Origin: Malachius bipustulatus
Lineage: Eukaryota > Arthropoda > Insecta > Coleoptera > Melyridae
Direction of reading: 5' to 3'
Length of the DNA: 64,000 nt
NCBI GenBank assembly: GCA_910589415.1
Contig: OU342634.1
Span: forward strand, 372,001-436,000
Part shown: piece by piece, positions 1-10,205 of the stretch
Layout of the letters: the number at the start of each line of letters is the position of its first letter
Position numbering within the stretch: the stretch's first letter is position 1
Made by a program: the position numbers and the translations under genes
The notes under the pieces: model-generated
The model's database searches: none
What the model saw: only the letters and a program-made list of their open reading frames with translations
Told to the model about the DNA's origin: nothing

Positions 1-422
1 TTATTTAGAATTCTAGTATAAAAGCTACTTTGCCGCAATAATGAGCAACCCTGTATAAAATGACAGTGAGGGAATGTAAGTTTAGATTAGATCTTTAATT
101 TGATGATAGTTTATGAAACACTCTTATTGAGTTAAAAAATGGGGATATAAGTTATACTACTTACACTATAAATTGATTCTTTAAGTGCCCAGCGCGGTGT
201 GAGGCTGTACCTGGGACCTTCATTACCGTCAATGATCCCAGCTGTATAATTAATGAAATGTTGCAGTTTATTGTGGTTAAATGATATTTCTGATGCACAA
301 AACGATGGAATAGTATTTATTTATATGGTCAGCGGAGCAAGACGCTGAGACAGCATAAGATATCTGCTACATATAACACATTGGTACCTACGCATTTCAA
401 TTAGATAAAGATTTTTTTTGGG
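1..422. other. Unassigned AT-rich left edge
   Basis: I see no convincing gene here. The stretch directly precedes a LINE endonuclease fragment in the same orientation and may be its upstream part, but no open frame supports that. A CAACCCTGTATA string near 47-58 resembles the end of a TA-flanked mariner-type element, without a visible partner. Confidence 0.4.
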
Positions 423-838
423 ATGGACCGGTACGTGAGTGACTACGGGGAGATCACATACAGACTAAGGTTGGTGAGCTTACAACAATTTCAAAACTCG
501 CATCTTCATACTGTGGTCCACAAGGCATTTAACGTGTTTCATATTAATATTAGAAGTATTTCAAAAAACTTTGATGAATTGAGTGTACTCTTGAAGGCAT
601 TACCTAGACTTGATGTTATTGTATTCACTGAGACTAGGAGATTGGATGATCCGGGTGTCTTTACTTTGAAAGGTTATAATCAGATTTATAATTTCGGTGA
701 CATTAACCAAAACGACGGTGTGGTGGTATTGTGAGGGATAGTTTCAAATACACTTATGAAATAAAACTTATTGGAATACATAAAGCTGTTGAACTACTAG
801 TAAATTTTTATGGTGCTAGGGTTACTGTTCTTTCACTA
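423..838 (+). pseudogene. Non-LTR retrotransposon endonuclease fragment (LINE family 1)
   Basis: The N-terminal part of an apurinic-type endonuclease domain, the nuclease that nicks target DNA for LINE insertion. The frame contains FHINIRSISKNFDEL, the usual start of the domain, then DVIVFTETR, which holds the catalytic Glu. A stop at 732-734 is bypassed by changing frame, after which the strand motif ending LSLYR follows. Similarity ends near 838 at a TA followed by CAGGATGTCCCAA, which looks like another mariner-type end. The GDFN and SDH parts of the domain are missing, so it is a dead fragment. Fragments at 15195-15437 and 9893-11066 probably belong to the same LINE family. Confidence 0.7.
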
Positions 839-1088
839 TACAGGATGTCCCAATATTCCATGGACATGGAGCAACCAGAGCCTGTAGATATAGAGAGTAG
901 CGCATTTGATTGAGCCGGCGCAAGCCGCCTTCTTGGCCATGTTTACTCCTGCCGGGGCTGCTATGACCTGAGAGTCTGTTGCGACTTGCGTTCGCTTGAG
1001 GCAGTATCGTATAATGTCTTAGTGGTGAGTTCGTTTCAGTGTGATTTATTCAACATTGAAGGGTTTTATCTTATGAAAACTATTTACA
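839..1088. other. Spacer upstream of P-element-like gene
   Basis: It begins with a possible transposon end (TA then CAGGATGTCCCAA). A more GC-rich stretch around 912-1000 follows and leads into the THAP exon. It may contain the promoter or 5' leader of the THAP transposase gene. I could not find a terminal inverted repeat matching the sequence after 5867. Confidence 0.3.
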
Positions 1089-1248
1089 ATGCCTTGTTGT
1101 TGTGTGCCAAATTGTTCTGAGCGCACCGAAAAAGGAATTCGGCTATTTTTGTTGCCCCAAGGTGATAATAATAAAAAAAAGAAGAGATCAGTGGATAATA
1201 AACATTAAAAGAGCAGATCCTCTACCTGCAAGAGCGTATGTCTGTGAG
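1089..1248 (+). pseudogene. THAP domain exon 1
   Basis: The exon starts with ATG and encodes MPCCCVPNC, the first Cys pair of a THAP zinc finger (C2CH). A one-base shift in a run of eight A near 1170-1178 moves the reading to the frame of RDQWIINIKR and then YVCE, the third Cys of the zinc site. The exon ends at GAG with a GT donor at 1249. The residue order (Cys-x4-Cys, Trp, Pro, Cys) matches THAP domains well. The A-run shift could be real decay or a base-calling error. Confidence 0.8.
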
Positions 1249-1325
1249 GTAAATAGGTACTAAATACACATAATAATAAACTAAGAATATATTATACAGG
1301 AGAATACATAATTTCAAGCTTTATA

Positions 1326-1757
1326 CAGGGTGGTCCAACTTAAAACGTCAGGACTTTACCAAACGATAGATAACGTTAAAATAATGCCAGTTTCTCTAAT
1401 ATACTTATAGCCGGGAAAGCTTCCTTTTCAAGATACAGGGTGTTAAAGTTTTGGGAAAAAAATAATGTTTTGAGAATATTGTCAAAACGGCTGCTTTAAA
1501 AAAATTGAAATTTGGCACGCAGCATGAGCTAAGTATCTTTCATGATTTACGGCTTATGGTGATAAATTTCAAAAACCAGTGGCGGAGATATGGGTGTGTA
1601 ATCGCCCCTTTCAAAAAAAAAAATTGACGCCACTGACTCTATGGCAAATTTAATAATTCTATTCAATGCCCCATGCTTTTTAGAACAAATTAGTACTCTA
1701 TAATTTTTTCACAAGGCACACCGTTTTCGAGATAATTCAGGTTTTCTTAGGTAATAT
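1326..1757. repeat. Left long inverted repeat of DD41D element
   Basis: Inverse of 3047-3463 with few differences; it includes an internal short direct copy of the end (ACAGGGTG at 1435). Such long terminal repeats are unusual for classical mariners. Confidence 0.88.
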
Positions 1758-1933
1758 CTGTAGCCATTTTAAGAACAGACAAATTCTAATCAAATAACTG
1801 TTACAATAATAATTAAATAACAGGATAAACAATACCTAACTAATGTAACAATTGTTCGAAATAACCATTCTGTTGAATGCGTAACTGGCAACGTCTTCTG
1901 ATGGAGTTGTTTAGACTAAGTAGCACGTCGTGA

Positions 1934-2920
1934 TTAAATATCTGCACAAGCGTTCCGAATCCTAAGCAAGAGTTCCTCTCTATGGGGCATCGGAGTTGCA
2001 TAAACGATTTCTTTCAGATGACCCCAAAGATAGAAATCCAGGGGGGTTAAATCTGGAGACCGTGCAGGCCATGCAAATGGACCACTGCGACCAATCCATC
2101 GACCTTCAAAGTGTGTGTTCAGCCAATTACGAACGTTTGCACCAAAATATGCCGGACACCCATCTAGTTGGAACCAGCCTTGTCTTCGCATATCGACTGG
2201 AATGTCATCCCACATATTGGCATTCTCAGTCTCCAACAACTCAAGCAAGTTTTCAGAATTCAGTCGCTGTGGGAGTTCATAAGGGCCAAAGAGGTTACCA
2301 TTGTAGATTCCTATCCAAATGTTGACACTAAATTCGTGTTGAAACTTTCGTGGTCTAATTTCGTGAGGATTGTCATGAGCCCACACATGTTGATTGTGAA
2401 AATTTACAATCCCACGTCGAGTAAAATACGATTCATCTGTCCATAGAATATTTCTCAAGAAATCGTTATTCTGGTCCAGAAGCTACCTACAAAACACCAT
2501 CCTGCGAACTTCATCTCCTGGTTGTAAACCATGAACAGGTTGGAGATGAAAAGGATATCGATGATCCCGTTTTAACACTCTTAAAATTGTGCTTTTAGAA
2601 TTTCCAGTGGTTCGACTCACTCTTCTTTGACTTGTCCTCGGATCTCTGGTAAATTCACGTAGTATGCGGTTGTTTCTTCTTACGGTATCAACATTTAGAC
2701 GATTAGGATTTCTAATGATGGGCCTTATTCCTCTCTCAACGAATTGATTATGTATCTTTGAAAAAACATTATGTTGTGGCTGTCGTCTGTTGGGAAATCG
2801 TCTGCGGTATTCTAGAGCTGCTTCTGCCGCATTTCCATCACAAAATCTATAGATAAAATGCATATCAGCATATTCTTGATTAGAAAATCGGAAAAGCATC
2901 GTGTTTGAAAATAATACCAA
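1934..2920 (-). pseudogene. IS630/Tc1-mariner transposase with one nonsense codon
   Basis: About 329 codons on the minus strand. The N-terminal half (2920 to 2486) has helix-turn-helix segments with SRRTTGNSKSTILRVLKR-like sequence, typical of insect DUF4817-type transposases. The catalytic half (2458 to 1934) has ILWTDES (first Asp), FQLDGCPAYFG (second Asp) and PARSPDLTPLDFYLWG (third Asp). I count 41 residues between the second and third Asp, giving DD41D. A TAG at 2483-2485 stands where relatives have Trp (FCRW), so a single base change separates the halves. The C-terminus stops earlier than in the related transposase at 46456-47114. Cut-and-paste transposition into TA sites is the family function. 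Confidence 0.88.
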
Positions 2921-3046
2921 TAGTTTGTTGTAAAGAGATTTAGTGACACTTATAACAAGCAGATATTAAATTGGTTAAAACGCCAAAACTTGGTCATAGT
3001 CTACTTCGTGAAATTTGAATTAGTTTTGTAATGTGAAGAGCCTAGC

Positions 3047-3463
3047 ATTACCTAAGAAAATCTTGATTATCTCGAAAAATGTGCGCCTTGTGAAAAAAAT
3101 TAGAGAGTACTTTTTTGTTCTAAAAAGCATGGGGCATTGAATAGAATTATTAAATTTGCCATAGAGTCAGGGCGTCAATTTTTTTTTTGAAAAGGGGCGA
3201 TTGCACACCCATATCTCCGCCACTGGTTTTTGCAATTTATCACCATAAGCCGTAAATCATGGAAGATACTTAGCTCATGCTGCGTGCCAAATTTCAATTT
3301 TTTTAAAGCAGCCGTTTTGACAATATTCTCAAAACATTATTTTTTTCCCAAAACTTTAACACCCTGTATCTTGAAAAGGAAGCTTTCCCGGCTATAAGTG
3401 TATTAGATTTTAACGTTATCTATCGTTTGGTAAAGTCCTGACGTTTTAAGTTGGACCACCCTG
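3047..3463. repeat. Right long inverted repeat of DD41D element
   Basis: Inverse partner of 1326-1757. It ends CACCCTG followed by the TA duplication. Confidence 0.88.
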
Positions 3464-3663
3464 TATACCTATACCTAATATTATAATTTATCAATAAACA
3501 GATTGCCAGTGACAATAAAACTCATACTTAATAAACCAATAGAATGATAATAGTATTTCAAAAATATCGACCAATGAAAAGTGGGGCTTGCAATTAATAT
3601 TTTCTTGTGTATTTTATTTACGTAAATTGGTAGTTTCTGACATGGTAAACCTGTCTATTTCAG

Positions 3664-3811
3664 AAGCATTTTACTGTGGATCAATTCGAAAATAATAGAA
3701 AGGATAACAAACGACCTTTACGTTGGAATGCTGTTCCAACAATTTTTTCCCATAAAAAAATCGTAAAAAACCGCAAACCTCCAGCTATTCGAATTTCTAA
3801 TTTTCCTACAG
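3664..3811 (+). pseudogene. THAP domain exon 2
   Basis: It begins after a pyrimidine-rich acceptor (tctatttcag) with KHFTVDQFE, supplying the His of the C2CH zinc site. It ends the domain with RWNAVPTIF, the conserved AVPTxF box of THAP domains. The exon is open throughout, 148 nt long, and leaves one base (G). This joins in phase to CA at 3879 after the CAG|GTCAGT donor at 3811. The phase match is strong evidence that this was a spliced gene. Confidence 0.87.
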
Positions 3812-3878
3812 GTCAGTTTTTTTTTCAGTTATAAGCGCGTGACTCAAATTAATGTTTTTTTTTTGTTAATTTACATAG

Positions 3879-4422
3879 CAAACCTATTGGCACAAAGTAA
3901 TGACACAAACTTTGTGGCTCAAGAAACGAACGATGCTTCTGAATCTGATGAAACATCGGCAGATAGAGTTACAAACCCAGAAAATAAAGTTGTTTGGGAT
4001 TTACGAAGGAAATTAAAGAATGCTAATAGAAAAATATCTGCACTCACAAAGGAGCTGGAGTCTTTACAAAAACATTTATCTTTTTTTGGAGATGATCAGA
4101 TTCATTACCTAAAACATGGAACAATGCAAGGAAAACATTGGGAAAATACCACAATTAAAAAATCATTACAATAATTATACTTGACATGTGGGAGTACTGG
4201 CTATGAAACACTGAGATCTCAACGAAAACTTTAAATTTAAGCCCGGTATTTTAGACGAGTTGTTTCCATTATTAAAAGTTAAAAGTGAATGTATGACTCT
4301 TCAAGAAAAGCAAGCTGTTTTATTAATTGATGAAATGGCTATAAAACCAGGTTTAGAGTATGACAACTCAATTGAAGAAGTGATTGGTATGAAAAATAAT
4401 TTGTATATAAAATAAAAAAATA
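3879..4422 (+). pseudogene. P-like transposase: coiled coil and first catalytic segment
   Basis: The open frame to 4174 has an acidic linker and then a heptad-rich segment (VVWDLRRKLKNANRKISALT). The GDDQIHYL and TIKKSLQ motifs follow, which in P-type transposases precede the catalytic core. After the stop at 4172-4174 the homology continues in another frame at about 4235-4385, with KPGILDELFPLLK and AVLLIDEMAIKPG; DEM holds the first catalytic Asp. A further shift precedes 4423. At least two frame breaks lie within this segment. Confidence 0.75.
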
Positions 4423-5577
4423 GTGCAAGGAAAAAATAGCGAACAGATTGCTATAAATGCATTAGTTTTTATGCTTGCTGGGTTGACAACTACTAGATGG
4501 AAGCAAACTATTGCATATGAATTTACTGGTAGTTCATATAGTGCAGAAGAAGCAAATACAATAATAAAAAATATTGTCTTAAAATGTGAGAGCGTTGGAT
4601 TTGATATTAAAGCAATTATTAGCGACATGGGGCCCCAAAATCAAGCAGTCTGGAAATTAAATGGAATTGTGTGTTCTAGGCATGCCGATACTAAGAACTT
4701 TTGCAAACACCCTTCTAACTCGGACTTGAAACTCTTTTATATGCCCGACACACCACATGTTTTCAAAAACTTAAGACTAGTATTAACAGAAGGACATACT
4801 TTTTATCTAGCTGACGTTATTGTACAACGCTACAATTTACCATCTAATGAAGTTAGCATAGAACCAGTTAAGACAGTATTTGCCATCGAAAAAGAGGTTC
4901 AATTAAAACTGGCTCCAAAATTAAAAGAGAATGCTCTGAAGCCAGGTCACTTTGAAAAAATGAATGTAGGTTTGGCTTTAGCTTTAATCAGCCGTGAGAC
5001 TGCAGCCGCTATTAATTTCTACATTACTGAAGACAAACTAGACCGTAAACATTTAACAACCGCTTGGTTTTTTGAACAATTAAAAAAATGGTTTTGTTTA
5101 ATGAATTCCAGATCACGGAAACTAGCATTAAGCCTTAACAATAAGGAAACATACGATGAAACTATAAATTTTTTAAACGAAATAATTATAACAAGAAATG
5201 TATCCATAGGTAAAAAAGGTACCTGGAGACCCTGTCAGACAGGAATTGTTCTTGCAACGCAAACCGCTTTGGATATCCAAAAAAATTGTTTAGATGAAGG
5301 AAATTTTAAATATCTAATGCTTGGTAGACTAACTCAAGATGCTTTAGAAAATTTATTTTCAACTGTAAAATCCCGAAATCCTGTACCCAACTGTAAGGAA
5401 TTTAAATATCTATATAAAATTAAACAAAACTTTAAAACTTGTCAGCTTTGCTTCTCTCAAACTATAACTGATAGTGATGATATCAAAATCAAACATATTT
5501 CTGACGTAGTAATATTACGAGCTTATAAAGATAATGTCTTATTATTTGCGTCTAAACCCATATATGATTGCATATAA
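4423..5577 (+). pseudogene. P-element/THAP9-like transposase catalytic core
   Basis: The longest open part of the gene (385 codons, entered from upstream rather than at a true start codon). It has ALVFMLAGLTTTRWKQ, then IISDMGPQNQAVW with the second catalytic Asp, then MPDTPHVFKNLR, LTQDALENLFSTVKSR and a C-terminal CQLCF. These match the RNase H-like DDE core with GTP-binding insertion of P-type transposases. It ends SKPIYDCI; the rest of the protein is in another frame from 5568. Confidence 0.85.
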
Positions 5578-5867
5578 ATAAAGCAGAGATTTTTTTCAGA
5601 AAAACCAGTAAGCGATTATTTGACAACGATCTAAAACTAAATGATATGGTAAAACGTTTTATCCTATTTGAAGCGGATCCGTTGACTAAATGTCATAATA
5701 TTTTCGAGAAAATAATCAAATTATTTTTTAAAACAAGGCTATACATTGATATTCGGGCTGCAAAAGCAGATATTAAAAATGTTAGTAAAACAGCAATAAA
5801 ATGCGGCAGTCGAAGTATCGGTATGCGCAATGCTGTCAATAAAGTATATAAATTATTATCTTGCTAA
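5568..5867 (+). pseudogene. C-terminal part of P-like transposase (frameshifted)
   Basis: About 99 codons overlapping the previous frame by ten bases. It is rich in Lys and hydrophobic residues (KLNDMVKRFILFE, CHNIFEKIIKLFF) and ends in TAA at 5865-5867. Position and orientation fit the C-terminus of the THAP9-like protein, but by itself it has no diagnostic motif. Confidence 0.55.
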
Positions 5868-6174
5868 TAATTATCCCTAAAATCTGTTATTCATAAACAT
5901 TATGTGCATATTACTATACAGGGTGTCCCATAATATGTGGGCAATCTCCCGGATTTGGGTAAATTTCGTAAAAATAAATGAAATAATAGCTATAAAATTA
6001 ATTCTTAAGAGACATCCCTACAAAGATATTAGCTGTTGAAGTTGAGAGTTGAAAATCAATTTTTTGCAATAACTTTTTTATTTCTTGACCGATTTTGATA
6101 ATTTTTGGTTTTATTTTGTATTATTTGGGACTGTTTAGAATAGTGTTTCATAATCTTTGGTAGCACATACATAG

Positions 6175-6875
6175 ACCTCGGGATGGCATAACCCCCTCAT
6201 GCACTTGAAAGAAAACAGTAAAAATAATAATTTTACAGTTTTTAAGGTTAATTTTCTTTTTATTTGACATTTTTTACATAAAAAATGTATCTTTATTTAT
6301 TTCGATAGAGCGAACCGCTATCGAGATAAACGTCCTTCTAATAGGTGATGCGTCGTAGGAACTTTCTAAATTTCAAGTAAATTTTAACAAGATGGCTGAC
6401 CTATAACAGTAAATTGAGCAGGAAACAAAACAATAACTTAATCAAATACACGTCAAATAGTGTCAAAGATTTCATTTCATGCAGATTCAATCCTAAACTG
6501 ATTTTAAAATGAGTTACACAAACGCTGAATAGTGAATACGCAGAAAATCAGTTAGAATTGAATCTGCATGAAATGAAATCTTTGACACTATTTGACGTGT
6601 ATTTAATTAAGTTATTGTTTTGTTTCCTGCTCAATTTACTGTCATAGGTCAGCCATCTTGTTAAAATTTACTTGAAATTTAGAAAGTTCCTGCGATGCAT
6701 CACCTATTAGAAGGACGTTTATCTCGATAACGGTTCGCTCTATCGAAATAAATAAAGATACATTTTTTACGTAAAAAATGTCAAATAAAAAGAAAATTAA
6801 CCTTAAAAAACTGTAAAATGATTATTTTTATTGTTTTCTTTCAAGTGAATGAGGGGGTTATGCCATCCCGAGGTC
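6175..6875. repeat. Palindrome 1 of composite element
   Basis: Roughly 350-bp arms around a centre near 6520. The left arm runs from the inverse of GAGGGGGTTATGCC through CGATAGAGCGAACC and AACAAGATGGCTGACC to ATTTCATGCAGATTC. The right arm is the same read backwards. Divergence between the arms is low. Confidence 0.85.
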
Positions 6876-6914
6876 AGGTCAGGTCAGGTCAGGTCAGGTC
6901 AGGTCAGGTCAGGT
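6871..6914. repeat. Interstitial (TCAGG)n tract
   Basis: 44 bp of perfect AGGTC repeats (8.8 units), i.e. TCAGG in another register, the telomeric unit known from many beetles. It starts exactly where the ordinary element sequence reads GAGGTC and is followed by degenerate TCAGTCAGGTCAC. It could be an interstitial telomere repeat or local slippage of the element's own GAGGTC. Confidence 0.95.
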
Positions 6915-6941
6915 TATTTAGTTATTCAGTCAGGTCACAAG

Positions 6942-7394
6942 TTATTTATTTCGATAGAGCGAACCGTTATCGAAATAAACGCCATTCTAATAGGTGATGC
7001 GTCGCAGAAACTTTCTAAATTTCAAGTAAATTTTAACAAGATGGCTGACCTTTGACAGTAAATTGAGCAGGAAACAAAACAATAACTTAATAAAATACAC
7101 GTCAGTGTGAAATATTTCATTTCATGCAGATTTAATTCTAACTGATTTTCTGCATATTCAGCGTTTGTGCGTAACTCATTTTAAAATCAGTTAGAATTGA
7201 ATCTGCATGAAATGAAATCTGTGACACTATTTGACGTGTATTTAATTAAGTTATTGTTTTGTTTCCTGCTCAATTTACTGTCAAAGGTCAGCCATCTTGT
7301 TAAAATTTACTTGAAATTTAGAAAGTTCCTGCGACGCATCACCTATTAGAAGGACGTTTATCTCGATAACGGTTCGCTCTATCGAAATAAATAA
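6942..7394. repeat. Palindrome 2 of composite element
   Basis: A second, very similar palindrome centred near 7165, with arms beginning TTATTTCGATAGAGCGAACC. The flanking sequence continues the inverted symmetry of the whole element to about 7570. Confidence 0.85.
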
Positions 7395-7570
7395 GGATAC
7401 ATTTTTTTTTGCAAAAAATATCAAATAAAAAGAAAATTAACCTTATAAAACTGTAAAATTATTATTTTTATTGTTTTCTTTCAAGTGAATGAGGGGGTTA
7501 TGCCATCCCGAGGTCTATGTATGTGCTACCAAAGATTATGAAACACTATTCTAAACAGTCTAAAATAATA

Positions 7571-9690
7571 TAGGGTGTTCGAAAAGTAATCCGTTTTGGA
7601 GTAGGCCCTGACACAATGAGGTGTGTCTTAGCTTAATCCACTCTTTACATCTGACAGCTCTTGATTTTTTTAGGTTAGGACAGCTGTCAAAACATTCAAG
7701 GTCAAAACAACATAAAATAAGCACTCACTTTATCGACATTTTTATAACACACATAAATAAAATCAACAATTAATTAATTTAAGGATACTCCTGGACACAT
7801 TTTAATAAACGGTTTCCCGCACTCCACTAAAGGCACTCTGTAATTGTTTGGATATCGGATAACTGCTAGGGTATCGAGTATATTACGACAGATAGTCGAT
7901 CTTCTCATATCTCTTTCACTAAATCGGTTGCTTCGGAACTTTTCAAAATCCTTGTTCGGCAACTTTGGGAACTGATCTACATGATATTCTAAGCTATGCT
8001 AAGCCTGAAAAAAAGTCTTGGTTAAAACTGGAAGTTTTGGGAGGTAATAAAACAAACTTTACCTGTCTAGTAGGTATCCTCTGCTATTCACTGGATATAA
8101 GGACAAAAGCGAGTACCTTCTAAGAAACTTGTAATAACAGGTTCCAACAGAAATCCAAGGACTGAGTTTTTGAAGCTTCTCTTGGGTTTGCAATCTTGAT
8201 AATAATTATTCTACACAGATCTAAAGAGAACATCCCCACATTCCATGAAGTTTAATCCATTACGATAAAAAACTTTCAACTATTGCAGTTTTTCGCTTCT
8301 ACGTGAGCGCTTTTAATTAATTTGAACAATAATAATTATAAACCATCGAATTAAAACAAAGTATGGAGATTAGTGATATAAATAAATAACAATAACCTAA
8401 CCAAACTTCTGTTATATGCATGCGGTTTAGTAGACTAGTCTATTCGACTTTCTACTTTCAAAGTTTCTATTTCTACTATACGATTGTGATGCGCTGTCAC
8501 GGTAACGTCCTGTAACTGTGATTTATTTGTCCGTTATTTCAAAATAACTGTAGTTTTACGGGTAATTATAAGTAATGAATCGTCAGTATTTCGTTCCTGA
8601 GTCTGAATATTTCATCACATAAAGCGACAAATACTCTGAGTAGTGTTTTTTACTCTGGGGTGTCTTTATTAAAAAAGAATCGACATATCGTCGAGACTTC
8701 GATGCTCGGTTGGCGCATCACTAGCAGCAGCGCCGACGAAAGTAACTGAACTGACGTTCATTTCAATGCAGTTAAACATTTGAAGGATAATAATAATAAT
8801 AAATTTAGTTTTAGTTTAGTTTATTTTATTGAACAGGGAATAATAAAATAATGGTCATGGAAAACAATAATTATTTCGTACCTACCCACGTTTGAGTATT
8901 TTTTATTGTTTACATTAATTACATTCAGTTATAAAATTATAAAAATGCTATTTAAGTTAGAACAAAAAACGTTTCTAGTTGAAAGTTATTTTCTAAATGG
9001 ATGGAATTTGGATCTACTAAAACTGCCTAATTGAGTTCCAAGAGGAGTATCCTATCCTGGACCTGGTGTGGTGACTGTCTAGAATTCTAGAGAAGCTGTT
9101 TTGCGATACATTTCAAATTTTCGAGGGACAGGAAATGTTGTGAAAACAGGAAGTGGCAGATCAAAGAGAGTACTGAAGAGCTGGCAATGTTATGCAAAAC
9201 GATCCTTACACATCAGTTCGTCATCTAGCCTCAAAGTGATGTTTCTGTGGGAACCTGTCGCCAAGCTACTTTGGAAAAATGCTCACTTGTATCCTTATCG
9301 AGTGACGGTGGTGCAGGAGTTGTTACCTCGAGAATTGGCAGAATGCAGGATCGAGAAGAAGTTCACCGAGATAAATGATACACCTACAAAGTGCCCTTCG
9401 TGGAGTGAGACATCGTGTATTAAAATATGCCCAGGAGGGTGGAAGGCACTTCGCTCACCTCCTATATGAATTAATTGATTTTATTTATCTGCTTTATGAA
9501 AAATGTCAATAAAGTGAGTGCCTATTTTATTAACGTTCTTGAATGTTTTGACAACTGTCCTAACCTAAAATATCAAGAGCTGTCAGTTGTTGTAAATAGT
9601 GGAGCAAGTGTAAATAGTGGATAAAGAAGCTAAGACAAACCTCTTTGTGTCAGGGCCTACTCCATAACGGATTACTTTTTGAACACCCTA
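7571..9690. mobile_element. Nested TA element with TAGGGTGTTC ends
   Basis: It begins TAGGGTGTTCGAAAAGTAATCC and ends GGATTACTTTTTGAACACCCTA, flanked by TA at 7569-7570 and 9691-9692. Removing it restores the right arm of the host element (TTTTGTA then TTATTTT). The inverted ends share AGGCCCTGACACA and the AGCTGTCA region. It carries only ruined transposase-like sequence, at 7774-7962 (minus) and 9101-9469 (plus). An unassigned 1.1-kb middle (about 7980-9080) has no gene. Confidence 0.85.
9101..9469 (+). pseudogene. Degenerate mariner-type transposase remnant
   Basis: The frame includes FRGTGNVVKTGSGR, which resembles the linker between the two helix-turn-helix motifs of insect Tc1/mariner transposases (GTG..V..GSGRP). 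Other segments (ALKCDVSVG-like, NDPYTSVRHL-like) appear only after frame changes. No intact Asp triad is visible. Its position inside the TAGGGTGTTC element suggests it is that element's former enzyme. Confidence 0.45.
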
Positions 9691-10205
9691 TACAAAATAA
9701 CACCAAAAATTATCAAAATCGGTCAAGAAATAAAAAAGTTATTGCAAAAAATTGATTTTCAACCCTCAACTTCAACAGCTAATATCTTTGTAGGGGTGTC
9801 TCTGAGGAAATAATTTTACAGCTATTTTTTAATTTATTTTTACGAAATTTACCCAAATCCGGGAGATTTCCCTCATATTATGGGACAGCCTGTATATTCT
9901 ATGAAATTCTAAATAGTAATAATAGTTATATTGATAACTGTAAATCATATCATATTATAAAAAATGTACATAAAAAAAGGAAAGAATGAGTAACAAACGG
10001 TATTATTATGAGTATAGCAGTGAGAGATGAACTATACAAGAAAACACGCAGATTTCCATTGGATTTAGAAATAATGAGAGAATACAGAACTTACAGAAAC
10101 CATCTCACAAACATTATTAAAATAACTAAAAGAAACTACTACCTTAATATGATCGGGAACGAGCAGCCAGTAAAAAAAATATGGGAGGCAACTAATATAC
10201 CATGT

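Larger units (their letters stand above)
1326..3463 (-). mobile_element. Tc1/mariner-superfamily element, DD41D type
   Basis: A 2,138-bp element flanked by TA at 1324-1325 and 3464-3465. It begins CAGGGTGGTCCAACTT, ends with the inverse, and has inverted repeats of more than 400 bp. It encodes a transposase on the minus strand, broken by one in-frame stop. It lies inside the first intron of the P-element-like gene, so it arrived later. Confidence 0.92.
1089..5867 (+). pseudogene. THAP9/P-element-like transposase gene (decayed, intron-containing)
   Basis: A complete but decayed P-superfamily transposase gene. In order it has a zinc-binding THAP DNA-binding domain split over two exons (1089-1248, 3664-3811), a coiled-coil segment (about 3960-4090), and a DDE-type catalytic region with the DEM and SDMGPQN motifs (about 4230-5577). 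A basic C-terminal part ends at 5867. Splice sites fit in phase: TGT GAG|GT at 1248, cag|AAG at 3664, CAG|GT at 3811, tag|CA at 3879. Frameshifts near 1170, 4172, 4390 and 5570 make it nonfunctional as read. The first intron is swollen by a mariner-like insertion. P-type transposases move their own elements by cut and paste; animal THAP9 is the domesticated relative. No terminal repeats or 8-bp duplication were found. Confidence 0.85.
5919..9892. mobile_element. TA-flanked composite palindromic element (CAGG-TGTCCCATAATATG ends)
   Basis: It starts CAGGGTGTCCCATAAT and ends with the inverse of CAGGCTGTCCCATAAT, between TA at 5917-5918 and 9893-9894. About 200 bp at each end are inverted copies (for example CGGATTTGGGTAAATTTCG). 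The interior consists of two big palindromes with a (TCAGG)n tract between them, plus a separate element at 7571-9690 that interrupts the right arm. A truncated second copy lies at 51605-52350. No transposase of its own is visible, so it was probably mobilised by a mariner-type enzyme. Confidence 0.82.

Noticed and set aside
6849..7055. Open frame with repeated VRSGQ
   Set aside because: It is only the translation of the (AGGTC)n tract and the palindrome arm.
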